A DNA stretch of 64,000 nt from Anaerolineae bacterium UTCFX2 (lineage in GTDB: Bacteria > Chloroflexota > Anaerolineae > Anaerolineales > UBA4823): NCBI GenBank assembly GCA_002050125.1, contig MWTA01000084.1, forward strand, positions 38,629 to 102,628. The letters are read 5' to 3'. The position numbers and the translations under genes were made by a program. Below the pieces are notes generated by a model that had not been told where the DNA came from, ran no database searches, and was given only the letters and a program-made list of their open reading frames with translations. Shown in pieces: positions 36,783 through 47,584 of this stretch. How positions within the stretch are numbered: the first letter of the stretch is position 1; each line of letters starts with the position of its first letter.

Positions 36783-37679
36783 TTAAGACAAAATCCGTTC
36801 TGAACGCTGGCGCTTTCGAAACACGACGGAAGCCGCAGTCAAGTTGATTAGGAGGGTGACGATGAACAAAGTTATGCCGATCAAAAACAGCACATGATAG
36901 TGCACGCTTCCTGTTGCAACTTCGCCCATCTCCGCGGCGATTGTCGCCGTCATGGTTCTAACGGGGGCAAAGAAACCAGACAGACCGCGCGGAATCACCG
37001 GCGCATTACCGGTGACCATTAGAACCGCCATAGTCTCGCCTACGGCGCGCCCGATGCCGAGCATGCACGCGGTAAGAACGCCCGAACGTGCGGCTGGCAG
37101 CGTCACATTCCAGATGGTTTGCCATTCAGTGACGCCCAAGGCGATCGAGGCGTCGCGATAAGACTTCGGGACAGAATAAAGCGCATCTTCTGACACGGAT
37201 ACGATCGTTGGAAGCGCAGTGGCAGCAAGCAGCATGGAGCCAGCGAAAGCAGTCAAGCCGGTGGGAAGGTCTAACAGAAGGCGCAGATAAGGCGCCAGAA
37301 TCACAAAGCCAAAGAAGCCTAAAACAACGGATGGGATACCCGCTAGTACTTCAACGGATGGTTTCAGAATTTCACGCGCCCATTGTGGAGCCACCTCAGC
37401 AATATACACCGCAGTACAAATCCCGATTGGAACTGCGATTATCGTTGCGCCCAGCGTTACGATGAGCGAGCCAGCTAATAAGGGCGTTAAACCGAAGAAG
37501 TCCTCTATCGGATACCAACATGAACTGAATAGATTTGAAAGAGGAACCTCGCCAAGAGCCGGTAAACCCTCGCGCAGCAAGTATATGAAAATCAACCCTA
37601 CGAAGATAATGGCTGAGTAACCTGAAAGGCGAATTGCCCAGAGTATGATCTTTTCCTTCCAGTCTTTTGTTTTTTCCAT
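36783..37679 (-). CDS. pstC: Phosphate ABC transporter permease PstC
   Basis: A 298-residue six-helix permease. PLLAGSLIVTLGATIIAVPIGI, AGIPSVVLGFFGF, SYRDASIALGVTEWQTIWNVTLP (EAA loop) and GIGRAVGETMAVLMVTGN are the PstC signatures. It pairs with PstA. AAAGGT lies before ATG 37679, and pstS ends 43 bp upstream. Confidence 0.95.
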   Translation of the reverse strand: MEKTKDWKEKIILWAIRLSGYSAIIFVGLIFIYLLREGLPALGEVPLSNLFSSCWYPIEDFFGLTPLLAGSLIVTLGATIIAVPIGICTAVYIAEVAPQWAREILKPSVEVLAGIPSVVLGFFGFVILAPYLRLLLDLPTGLTAFAGSMLLAATALPTIVSVSEDALYSVPKSYRDASIALGVTEWQTIWNVTLPAARSGVLTACMLGIGRAVGETMAVLMVTGNAPVIPRGLSGFFAPVRTMTATIAAEMGEVATGSVHYHVLFLIGITLFIVTLLINLTAASVVFRKRQRSERILS

Positions 37680-37722
37680 GCGTTACCTTTGAATAAGTAT
37701 TGTTGGAAGCCTTGGGCTATTG

Positions 37723-38628
37723 TCAGTTGTTGAATTCATTCCCTGCAATTGGAACAAAACCTAGATCGAACACGATTTTCTGCGCTGTGGGCGTAAGAAT
37801 CCAGTTCAAATAATCTCTTATGTTGCCAGCGGGTTCCCCAGCAGTGTACATATAGAGGTCACGGGCGATCGGGTAGCTGCTGTCATTTACCGTGGTCGTA
37901 GATGGCAATACATATGGCGAATCCTCCCTGCGAGCTACTTTGATGATTTTGACATCGGGAGTGACATAACCTAATCCGTCATAGCCGATTGCATTCGGGT
38001 TGTCGCTGACCTCGGCAGTGATGCCCTGGGATGAAGGGAGCAAGAGGGTGTCCACCGAAAAAAGGGTTTTGTTGTCTTTTTCACCGAGACGAAGCACTTC
38101 CTCAAGAAAATAGATATGCGTGCCGGAATTGGTTTCGCGCGATAGGCGGACGATCACTCGATCCTCGCCGCCAACTTCCTGCCAGTTATTGATTGCGCCG
38201 CTATAAATATCTGAGATTTGGCGCAGGGTGAGTTGAGAGACGGGGTTCTCGGGATGAACAATAATGGCAATGGCGTCGCGCGCTACGACATGCTCAACAG
38301 GTTGGATTCCGTTGCGTTTGGCGGAGGTTTCTTCCTCTGGCTTGATCTCGCGTGACGCGTTGGCAAGATCAACCGTGCCGTTAATGAGGGCTGCGATCCC
38401 AGTGCCGGTGCCGCCTCCAGTGACCGAAACGCGGATGTCAGGATGGATGGCTTGATACGCCTCAGCCCAGGCAAGCGCCAGGTTGACCATCGTGTCGGAT
38501 CCTTGGTTTTGAATTGCTGCCGGAGATCCAGTTTTAGAAGACGAGGGGTTTTGTGCCGTTGCTATAGGAAAACACCCTGAGATGAAAAGAATGGCACTAA
38601 AAATCAAAACACTCCAGGGGCGCAACAT
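37723..38628 (-). CDS. pstS: Phosphate-binding lipoprotein PstS
   Basis: A 301-residue lipoprotein with lipobox FISGC (about residue 18). QGSDTMVNLALAWAEAY, VSVTGGGTGTGIAALINGTVDLANASR (phosphate site, quoted as GGGTGTGIAALINGT) and RETNSGTHIYFLEEVL are PstS motifs. It captures phosphate outside the cell for PstCA. ATG 38628 is chosen because TATAAT (38636-38641) ends 7 nt upstream and no Shine-Dalgarno site exists; a start at 38670 would lie upstream of the promoter. Confidence 0.92.
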   Translation of the reverse strand: MLRPWSVLIFSAILFISGCFPIATAQNPSSSKTGSPAAIQNQGSDTMVNLALAWAEAYQAIHPDIRVSVTGGGTGTGIAALINGTVDLANASREIKPEEETSAKRNGIQPVEHVVARDAIAIIVHPENPVSQLTLRQISDIYSGAINNWQEVGGEDRVIVRLSRETNSGTHIYFLEEVLRLGEKDNKTLFSVDTLLLPSSQGITAEVSDNPNAIGYDGLGYVTPDVKIIKVARREDSPYVLPSTTTVNDSSYPIARDLYMYTAGEPAGNIRDYLNWILTPTAQKIVFDLGFVPIAGNEFNN

Positions 38629-38635
38629 CGACGTG

Positions 38636-38664
38636 ATTATAGCGTTAATAAAAAATGAAGACAA
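38636..38664 (-). promoter_or_regulatory. pstS promoter, leaderless
   Basis: On the minus strand TTGTCT (38659-38664), 17 bp, TATAAT (38636-38641), 7 nt to the ATG at 38628. The -10 box of the divergent second pstB, TAGAAT (38695-38700), lies 6 nt before its ATG at 38707. The whole 78-bp gap is thus shared by two outward promoters. No clear PhoP/PhoB box is seen. Confidence 0.7.
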
Positions 38665-38706
38665 GACCAATAGAGCTGAGTCTGTTGAATGGGGTAGAAT
38701 AATCGC

Positions 38707-39474
38707 ATGGCAGATGAAAATATTAAAATCCGGGTGCGTGATCTTAGTTTCTATTATGGCGCTTCAATGGCGTTGAAAAACATCACTATGGATTTCCTTT
38801 CAAACCATGTGACAGCTTTAATTGGTCCCTCTGGATGTGGAAAATCCACTTTCTTGCGCTGTTTGAACAGGATGAACGATACCATCAAGAACACCCGGGT
38901 TGAAGGCGAGATTCTGTTTGACAACGAGAATATCTATTCGGAAAGTTACGATCTGACCGAACTGCGGCGGCGGATTGGCATGGTCTTCCAAAAGCCGAAT
39001 CCATTCCCGAAGTCCGTGTTGGATAATGTGGCGTATGGGCCGCGTTTGCTAAAAATGACCGATAATCGTAATGAACTGTTTGAGTTGATTCAAAACAGCT
39101 TGAAGCAGACAGGATTATGGGAGGAATTGAAAGATCACTTGAAAGAAAATGCGCTCAGTTTGTCGTTGGGTCAGCAACAGCGATTGTGCCTGGCACGGGC
39201 GCTGGCTGTAAAACCAGAAGTGATTTTGATGGACGAACCCGCCTCCGCCTTAGATCCAATTGCCGCCGAGCATCTGGAGGATTTGATTTCTCAGTTGAAG
39301 GAACACTACACCATCGTCGTTGTCACGCACAATATGCAACAGGCGGCACGGGTCTCGGATTTCACCGGATTCTTCTGGATGGGTGAACTGATCGAATTTA
39401 ACCCGACCGAGCAATTGTTTATCAATCCTGTAAAAGAATTAACCGAAGTTTATATCACGGGGAGGATGGGGTAA
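38707..39474 (+). CDS. pstB: Phosphate ABC transporter ATP-binding protein (PstB2, altered signature motif)
   Basis: A 255-residue PstB. Walker [10 protein letters not shown] (residues 40-48), Q-loop [22 protein letters not shown], Walker [14 protein letters not shown] and H-loop [12 protein letters not shown] match PstB fully. The ABC signature is changed: [15 protein letters not shown], with leucine for the first glycine of LSGGQ. This change and those in PstB1 are complementary. It reads away from pstS, under its own promoter (TAGAAT 6 nt before the ATG, no ribosome site). Either a heterodimer with PstB1 or an independent homodimer is possible. Confidence 0.9.
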   Translation: MADENIKIRVRDLSFYYGASMALKNITMDFLSNHVTALIGPSGCGKSTFLRCLNRMNDTIKNTRVEGEILFDNENIYSESYDLTELRRRIGMVFQKPNPFPKSVLDNVAYGPRLLKMTDNRNELFELIQNSLKQTGLWEELKDHLKENALSLSLGQQQRLCLARALAVKPEVILMDEPASALDPIAAEHLEDLISQLKEHYTIVVVTHNMQQAARVSDFTGFFWMGELIEFNPTEQLFINPVKELTEVYITGRMG

Positions 39475-39536
39475 CGGATTAACCGATATCGATGTCGAAG
39501 ATACCGGGGCGCCTCAGCGGCTGGGGTTCGTTTGGT

Positions 39537-39558
39537 TCACCAGCCACTAAGCTGGTGA
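39537..39558. terminator. Stem-loop between convergent pstB2 and the glutaredoxin-like gene
   Basis: TCACCAGC (39537-39544) pairs with GCTGGTGA (39551-39558) around a 6-nt loop. T-runs are weak on both sides. Position between two convergent genes suggests a bidirectional terminator. Confidence 0.5.
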
Positions 39559-39565
39559 TGCTTGC

Positions 39566-39808
39566 TTATGATAATAGCGCTTCCAGGGTTTGATCGCTAG
39601 GTTCGACAAGCGTTTTTCCATCTGGGAACACAATGGTCGGAACACTTCGCATACCCTGGTTTACTTTTAGAATAAATTCTTCTCCGGCGCGATCTCGGTC
39701 AATATTGATTGATTTGTAGGGGATGTTCTTTTGTTTGAATATCTTTAGCGCACGATGGCAAGCCCCGCACCAATCTGTGACATAGACGATGATCAATTCT
39801 TCAGCCAT
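39566..39808 (-). CDS. Glutaredoxin-like protein
   Basis: An 80-residue thioredoxin-fold protein. YVTDWCGACHRALKIF carries the CxxC redox site (CGAC, about residues 13-16). RSVPTIVFPDGKTLVEPS has the cis-proline and end pattern of the small glutaredoxins called mycoredoxin-like. It would reduce mixed disulfides in the cytoplasm; the electron donor is unknown. AAGGG lies before the double ATG; the second (39808) has better spacing than 39811. A palindrome at 39884-39898 lies 76 bp upstream. Confidence 0.8.
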   Translation of the reverse strand: MAEELIIVYVTDWCGACHRALKIFKQKNIPYKSINIDRDRAGEEFILKVNQGMRSVPTIVFPDGKTLVEPSDQTLEALLS

Positions 39809-39883
39809 CATTAGCCCTTCTCTCGGATCGAAGATTGGCCCAATTCTAATTCAATTTCTGCCGTCTTTCTGAGCGGATCAAAG

Positions 39884-39904
39884 CTATCTGGCAGATAGTT
39901 TTTT
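39884..39904. promoter_or_regulatory. 15-bp perfect palindrome followed by six T
   Basis: CTATCTG-G-CAGATAG (39884-39898) then TTTTTT (39899-39904). It lies between the divergent glutaredoxin-like gene and ctaA. It could be an operator or, read rightwards, a short terminator. Confidence 0.45.
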
Positions 39905-39936
39905 CCTGACCTGATTTGAAATTACCAAGTCTGCGA

Positions 39937-39965
39937 TTGAGGTTCGCTGTCTCTCGTGGTAAACT
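39937..39965 (+). promoter_or_regulatory. Possible promoter of ctaA
   Basis: TTGAGG (39937-39942), 17 bp, TAAACT (39960-39965). The leader of about 100 nt contains a 7-bp stem, TCGGAAT (40014-40020) with ATTCCGA (40028-40034). Confidence 0.5.
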
Positions 39966-40070
39966 CCGAAAGCTGAACTTGTTACGATAAATCGCGCCAA
40001 AGGATTACACCGGTCGGAATTCTGAGCATTCCGATCTCCGCACTAAGCCGGGCTTTTTCAGGGAGACAAG

Positions 40071-43111
<3,041 letters not shown>

Positions 43112-43133
43112 ATCACGCGAAAAAGCCATTAAG

Positions 43134-44333
43134 TTGAATAGTTCTATACCCTCTCTGGTATTGTACAAAGGGCGTGAGAAATCGCTACTCCGCCGCCATC
43201 CGTGGGTGTTTTCTGGATCAGTGGCTGCGGTGAAGGGCGAGATCAAGAGCGGAGACACGATCGGAATACTCAGCGCCGACCAGGAATTTCTGGGATGGGG
43301 GGCGTACAGCCCGCATTCGCAAATCCGTGCCAGAATATGGTCCTGGGATCAACAGACAAACATAAATCGAGCGTTTTTCGAAAAGAAACTGGCTCAATCA
43401 GCGCTGGCTCGATCTTCTATGCTGAGAGGTCGTGATACGGACGCGTTGCGCCTGGTGCATGGCGAATCGGATGGGCTTCCCGGGCTTATTGTGGATCGTT
43501 ATGGGGAGTGGATTGTCGTTCAGTTCCTTACCAGCGGTGTTGAAAAGTGGCGCAGCGAAATCCTCCAGTCATTGGTTAGTTTGTTCAAGCCAAGGGGGAT
43601 CTACGAACGCTCCGATGTGGATGTGCGGCGGCTGGAGGGTCTTGAAGAGAGAGTGGGTTTGTTGTGGGGCGAAGCGCCTCCTGACCGGGTCGTCATTTCC
43701 GAGCAAGGGACGCAATTCGATGTCGATCTGCGGCGCGGCCAGAAGACAGGTTTCTACCTCGATCAGCGCAGAAATCGTCTGAAAGTAAAAGAGTTGGCTG
43801 CGGGTACAGAGGTTTTGGATTGTTTCTGCTACAGCGGCGGGTTCTCGATCGCGGCGCTCCAGGGCGGCGCGATGTCTGTTACGGGAATAGACGTTTCGGG
43901 CGCTGCGCTGGCTCAAGCGCGAAGCAATCTGCGATTGAACGGCTTTATGGAAGATAAATACGCTCAAATCGAGGGGGATGTTTTTCGGGTTCTGCGGCAA
44001 CTGCGCGATCGGGACAGGCGGTTTGATCTGATCGTTTTGGACCCCCCTAAGTTTGCTCCGACCACGGCACAGGTCGAGAGGGCGGTGCGCGGATATAAAG
44101 ATATCAACCTTTTGGCGCTCAAGCTGCTCAGATCGGGCGGGGTACTGACCACTTTCTCGTGTTCGAGCGGGGTTGGGATGGATCTGTTTCAAAAAATCGT
44201 CGCCGGCGCCGCGTTGGATGCTGAGGCGCAAGTTCAACTGGTGGAGTGGCTTCATCAAGATGTCGACCATCCTGTGGCGTTGAACTTTCCTGAAGGCGAA
44301 TACCTGAGCGGCTTGGTGTTGCGAAAAGAATAG
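43134..44333 (+). CDS. Class I SAM-dependent rRNA methyltransferase (RlmI-like, PUA domain)
   Basis: A 399-residue protein. A PUA domain starts at about residue 9 (LYKGREKSLLRRHPWVFSGSV) and is followed by the Rossmann methyltransferase: GQKTGFYLDQRRNR near 205, VLDCFCYSGGFSIAAL (SAM site) near 225, and LDPPKFAPTTAQVERAVRGYKD near 305 (motif IV). This matches 23S rRNA m5C1962 methyltransferases (RlmI). The start is a TTG at 43134, with no ATG in a reasonable place. It begins 22 bp after ligA and may be in the same message. Its stop codon lies inside the terminator stem of the tmRNA gene. Confidence 0.88.
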   Translation: MNSSIPSLVLYKGREKSLLRRHPWVFSGSVAAVKGEIKSGDTIGILSADQEFLGWGAYSPHSQIRARIWSWDQQTNINRAFFEKKLAQSALARSSMLRGRDTDALRLVHGESDGLPGLIVDRYGEWIVVQFLTSGVEKWRSEILQSLVSLFKPRGIYERSDVDVRRLEGLEERVGLLWGEAPPDRVVISEQGTQFDVDLRRGQKTGFYLDQRRNRLKVKELAAGTEVLDCFCYSGGFSIAALQGGAMSVTGIDVSGAALAQARSNLRLNGFMEDKYAQIEGDVFRVLRQLRDRDRRFDLIVLDPPKFAPTTAQVERAVRGYKDINLLALKLLRSGGVLTTFSCSSGVGMDLFQKIVAGAALDAEAQVQLVEWLHQDVDHPVALNFPEGEYLSGLVLRKE

Positions 44334-44353
44334 CCGAGGCAGCAACCCCGGCT
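44325..44353 (-). terminator. Terminator of the tmRNA gene, overlapping the methyltransferase stop codon
   Basis: On the minus strand AGCCGGGG (44353-44346) pairs with CCTCGGCT (44339-44332, one G-T pair) around a 6-nt loop, followed by ATTCTTTTC. The stem covers the TAG stop of the convergent methyltransferase gene. Confidence 0.7.
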
Positions 44354-44362
44354 AATTCTGAG

Positions 44363-44757
44363 TGGAGATGTCGGGAATCGAACCCGAGTCCGAAAGATTC
44401 GTCCCTCGAATGTCTACGAGCGTAGTCGGTTATCGGGTTCGCAGGCGAGGCCTCAACCGACAGAGGCGCATCTCCTGCTATCCGCTGAAGCCCGAAAGCT
44501 TCTCTTTCACACGCTTAGCGGCGTCAGCCGTGCGGCATTCTGACTTTGTGACGCCCGACCCTGCGATCGGTCAGAAAGCGATGCAGGCGGACGTGATCCC
44601 TCTTGGGGGTCAGCTTTACTGCTTTCGCTTATGCAGCGAGGGGCAGTGCAGCGTAGTTTGTGCGGTTGGCACGTATTGTTTGCGCTGATTTTGCGAGTTC
44701 GGCGCCTCTCGGCTCGCAATCCGGGGCTAGCCTCTCCCGTCGAGACCTTTCATCCCC
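44363..44757 (-). ncRNA. ssrA: Transfer-messenger RNA (tmRNA)
   Basis: About 395 nt. The 5' end GGGGATGAAAGG-TCTCGACGGG and the 3' end with GGTTCGATTCCC (T arm) and CATCTCC form the tRNA-like part; GGGGATG pairs with CATCTCC with one G-T pair. The discriminator is A and CCA is not encoded. The tag frame starts at GCA (44694-44692) and ends at TAA (44631-44629), 21 codons, beginning AKSAQ and ending NYAALPLAA. tmRNA with SmpB (encoded at 59596-60054) frees stalled ribosomes and tags the peptide for proteolysis. A TATAAT at 44771-44776 is the likely -10 box. Confidence 0.95.
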
Positions 44758-44770
44758 ATGACGCATGATG

Positions 44771-44776
44771 ATTATA
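44771..44776 (-). promoter_or_regulatory. -10 box of ssrA
   Basis: TATAAT on the minus strand, 13 nt before the mature 5' end, which leaves a 5' leader of a few bases for RNase P to remove. The -35 region is weak. Confidence 0.55.
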
Positions 44777-44916
44777 CTCGCTTTTAGATATAATAGGTAG
44801 GCTTATAGATCAGAGAACTGTAAGAAACTAATCTGAAACAATGGGGTTTCAATGGGTAGCAAAGCTGAACTCTTCAACAGCGCTGCCCATGTCGCACCCA
44901 GAACAGGGCGAGGATT

Positions 44917-45507
44917 GTGGTCGAGCAAAATGACGATGCCATTCTCAAAAGCGCTATCGATGGGGACAGCGAGGCGTTTGGCGTTCTCTATGAACGTTAT
45001 GTAGGCAAAATTTATAACTACATCTATTATCGAGTAGGAAATGTAAGCGATGCTGAAGATCTTACGGAACGCGTATTCCTGCGGGCGTTACGCCACATTC
45101 AAAATTACACGCACAGAGGGTTGCCGGTTTCCGCCTGGCTGTACCGCATCGCCCACAATCTGGTTGCGAACTGGTATCGAGATAACAGCCGGCGAAGAGA
45201 TGTGCCGCTAGACGAGGGCATGTTGTTCTCGCAGCATTTCAACTTTCCTGAACAGGAACTATTGCGAACGGAAGAACACAGCCATTTGTTAGAGGTGATC
45301 CACAAACTTCCCGAGGAGCGTCAGGAACTGTTGATCTTAAAATTTGTCGACAACCTCTCGAACGCAGAGATCGGTCGGGTGATGGGGCGGACTGAAGGAG
45401 CAATCAAGAGCCTTTATCACCGCACGCTGCTGGCAATCCGGGACGACCTGATTCACCTGACGGTGCTATTCGAAGCAGAAGATCAGCAAGACAACCAAGG
45501 TCTCTAA
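44917..45507 (+). CDS. ECF-type RNA polymerase sigma factor
   Basis: A 196-residue sigma-70 family protein without region 1 or 3. Region 2 lies at about residues 22-85 (YERYVGKIYNYIYYRVGNVSDAEDLTERVFLRAL, here marked by NVSDAEDLTERVF, and SAWLYRIAHNLVANWYRDN). Region 4 lies at about 130-180 (LPEERQELLILKFVDNLSNAEIGRVMGRTEGAIKSLYHR, helix-turn-helix). The start is GTG 44917 after GGGCGAGGA. The next gene encodes a one-helix membrane protein that may be its anti-sigma partner. The signal and target genes are unknown. Confidence 0.9.
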   Translation: MVEQNDDAILKSAIDGDSEAFGVLYERYVGKIYNYIYYRVGNVSDAEDLTERVFLRALRHIQNYTHRGLPVSAWLYRIAHNLVANWYRDNSRRRDVPLDEGMLFSQHFNFPEQELLRTEEHSHLLEVIHKLPEERQELLILKFVDNLSNAEIGRVMGRTEGAIKSLYHRTLLAIRDDLIHLTVLFEAEDQQDNQGL

Positions 45508-45599
45508 ACGAATACTCTTACAGTCGATCCAATGAACGCAGAATGAGCGATGCTGAATGAACGCTGATGGAGACATTCCGCTTTTGGCGGAGGGTTTGA

Positions 45600-45923
45600 A
45601 TGATAAAAAAGCCCGAAAATAAAACCCGGCAACCCGAGGAACGCGAACTGCCGCGAATAGAATCCTATTTGGCGTCGACTTTCCAGCCGGTTTCGCCGCG
45701 CCCCGATTTTATTGTGAATTTGCGCTCGCGGCTACGCGACCCCGATTTTATAAACCAGCGCCAGATTTCCAATCTGCACTTTTTGCTGCTTATCCTAGGG
45801 GCGGTGGCTGTGACGGTCTTATTGGTGGCAGGGGTTATCACGCTGGTAATCAAAATGGTAGGCGCCAGTCATATCCTGCGTTTGACCGAACGTCAGGTTG
45901 ATATACGAAATTCCTCCATTTAA
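45600..45923 (+). CDS. Single-pass membrane protein, putative partner of the ECF sigma factor
   Basis: A 107-residue protein: about 60 cytoplasmic residues with many charges, one membrane helix (about 62-87, FLLLILGAVAVTVLLVAGVITLVI), then about 20 residues outside. The size and gene order (92 bp after the sigma gene) fit an anti-sigma factor, but no zinc-binding ZAS motif (HxxxCxxC) is present. The piece PRPDFIVNLRSRL near residue 33 is common in membrane proteins next to ECF genes in Chloroflexota, as far as I can recall. The ribosome site GGAGG is inside a small hairpin (TCCGC/GGCGGA) just before ATG 45600. Confidence 0.6.
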   Translation: MIKKPENKTRQPEERELPRIESYLASTFQPVSPRPDFIVNLRSRLRDPDFINQRQISNLHFLLLILGAVAVTVLLVAGVITLVIKMVGASHILRLTERQVDIRNSSI

Positions 45924-46105
45924 GCCGCAAGAACCCGAAAAAACCTGATCGAACTTTCTTCATCCTGCTCTTTTTCGCAAGACAAACCTCCAAGATTCTA
46001 AGCAGGTTGTTTACCCCTGTCATCTCTACTCAGCAGCGGTTTCCTGTGAAATGACTGGTTTCTTGCTCGTCATTTTTACCCGGCGGCTGATAAAATAAAT
46101 CGCAG

Positions 46106-46330
46106 ATGTCGAGAAATCTGAGGAAATATTCGTCACAGACCGCCACAAGGCTGGTGATCGGTTTTTTTGTCCTGCTCCTGAGCGTGGGACTAGGCTTGAT
46201 ATACCTCTTTTGGGGGGCGGGTTCCGCGGTTAGCGGGCTTTTCTGCATCGGACTGGCGCTGATACCGGCAGCTTTGGTGTGGTTTTTACTTACACTTTTA
46301 GGATGGCTTGTTAAGAAATGGGACCAGTGA
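46106..46330 (+). CDS. Small two-helix membrane protein, function unknown
   Basis: A 74-residue protein with two membrane helices (about 16-35, LVIGFFVLLLSVGLGLIYLF, and 44-70, FCIGLALIPAALVWFLLTLLGWLV). The N-terminus is basic and the C-terminus short. It overlaps the esterase gene by 13 bp, so the two are likely translated together. A TAAAAT box 9 nt before ATG 46106 suggests a very short leader. No function is known to me. Confidence 0.6.
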   Translation: MSRNLRKYSSQTATRLVIGFFVLLLSVGLGLIYLFWGAGSAVSGLFCIGLALIPAALVWFLLTLLGWLVKKWDQ

Positions 46331-46986
46331 ACCGCGTGGAAGAAAATATTCTGTTTGACGAGATCGATGGGGTGAAGTTCAAATACCGGCTTCCGCCTGC
46401 GAATGCGCCGGTCCAGACTTTTCTACTATTGCACGGTTGGACCGGGGATGAAGATTCAATGTGGATATTCTCGTCCCGCCTGTCTCAGAACGCTTTGTTG
46501 ATTGCCCCGCGCGGCTTATACGCCAGCCCTTTTGGTGGGTATAGCTGGTATTCCAAAACAGACGCTCAGTGGCCCGTTGTAAAAGATTTTGCTGAAGGCA
46601 TCGCGGCGCTTAAGAATCTTCTCGAGAACGATCTGTTCTCGATGGCGGATAAAGCCCAGTTTCGAGTTGTGGGATTCAGCCAGGGGGCGGCGCTGGCGTA
46701 TAGCCTGGCGTTCAGCCAGGCGATAAAAATCCAGGCGCTGTGCGGCTTGTCAGGTTTTGTCCCGCAAGAGATCGACGCAAGTTACCCGGATAAACCGCTG
46801 GATGGTCTGCCAATTTTCGTTGCGCATGGCGCAAAGGATCGGATCGTGTCGGTGGAGCGGGCGCGCTCGGGCATCCGGGTTCTGGAACAGGCTGGGGCAT
46901 TGGTGACGTATTGCGAAGACGATGTCGGTCACAAATTAAGCGCTGCCTGTTTTCGGGGGATGCAGGAATTTTTCAGGAGAATCTGA
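46318..46986 (+). CDS. Alpha/beta hydrolase, carboxylesterase/phospholipase-like
   Basis: A 222-residue hydrolase. LLLHGWTGDEDSM near residue 38 gives the HG oxyanion region, VVGFSQGAALAYSL near 120 is the nucleophile elbow (GFSQG, serine), PIFVAHGAKDRIVSV near 162 carries the aspartate and EDDVGHKLS the histidine. This matches the YpfH/AB_hydrolase_2 group of esterases that cut short acyl esters. There is no signal peptide. It starts inside the end of the upstream membrane-protein gene and converges with the hydrogenase protease gene. Confidence 0.85.
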   Translation: MGPVNRVEENILFDEIDGVKFKYRLPPANAPVQTFLLLHGWTGDEDSMWIFSSRLSQNALLIAPRGLYASPFGGYSWYSKTDAQWPVVKDFAEGIAALKNLLENDLFSMADKAQFRVVGFSQGAALAYSLAFSQAIKIQALCGLSGFVPQEIDASYPDKPLDGLPIFVAHGAKDRIVSVERARSGIRVLEQAGALVTYCEDDVGHKLSAACFRGMQEFFRRI

Positions 46987-47008
46987 TTTCAGCCGTTGCT
47001 TGTGGTAT

Positions 47009-47584
47009 TTAACCTTCCGAGAGGGTTGATGAAATCTCTTCCAAAACCTCAAATACCGCCTCGGCGGCGGCTGGGATGGCGGCTGCGACTTCGGAGGAGA
47101 GGTCTTCGCTGAAATCGTAGGTGGGTTGAATTTCAACCGCAACGATGCGAGTTTGCTCCGGTAATTTTGCCCCCAAACCGCGTCCGACTGCGAGCGCGTT
47201 TTGCAGTGAAGCGTCATGGGCGGAGGAAAGATGCCCGTAGACGTTGCGAGGCAGGTCCTCCAGGTTGAAACGCAAGATCGAGCCGCGTGGGTGATTGCCC
47301 GTAGTAATCGAATCGATCAGGACGACTTTATCAAAGCCGATCATGTTTTCCATCAGGCTCAAACCGCCCAGCGAGAGATATTCGACCTGGACTGCTTCAT
47401 GATCAATTCCCCGTATCGCGTCATGATTACTGGCGCGCAATTGACGTTCGACCTGCGCAGCAACTTTCCAGCCCACGCCGTCGTCGCCCAGAATGGGGTT
47501 TCCGAGCCCGATTATGAGAATGCCAGGTTGGACAGGATCACTTTCAGCGTCCTGTCCAACCTGAGGGAAGGTCGGGGAACTCAT
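47009..47584 (-). CDS. [NiFe]-hydrogenase maturation protease (HyaD/HycI family)
   Basis: A 191-residue peptidase. ILIIGLGNPILGDDGVGWKVA near residue 22 is the family start (GxGNxxxxDDGxG), VLIDSITTG near 90 has the second metal ligand region, and HDASLQNALAVGR near 122 gives the histidine. These enzymes cut the C-terminal tail of the large hydrogenase subunit after nickel insertion. It overlaps the end of mvhA by 4 bp (ATGA), so it is translated with its likely substrate. It is the last gene of the hdr-mvh operon. Confidence 0.9.
   Translation of the reverse strand: MSSPTFPQVGQDAESDPVQPGILIIGLGNPILGDDGVGWKVAAQVERQLRASNHDAIRGIDHEAVQVEYLSLGGLSLMENMIGFDKVVLIDSITTGNHPRGSILRFNLEDLPRNVYGHLSSAHDASLQNALAVGRGLGAKLPEQTRIVAVEIQPTYDFSEDLSSEVAAAIPAAAEAVFEVLEEISSTLSEG

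Noticed and set aside
43569..44345. 258-codon open frame on the minus strand
   Set aside because: It is opposite the RlmI-like methyltransferase and crosses the tmRNA terminator.
44362..44719. Open frames of 70-108 codons at the tmRNA locus
   Set aside because: The region is accounted for by tmRNA with both tRNA-like ends and the tag frame.
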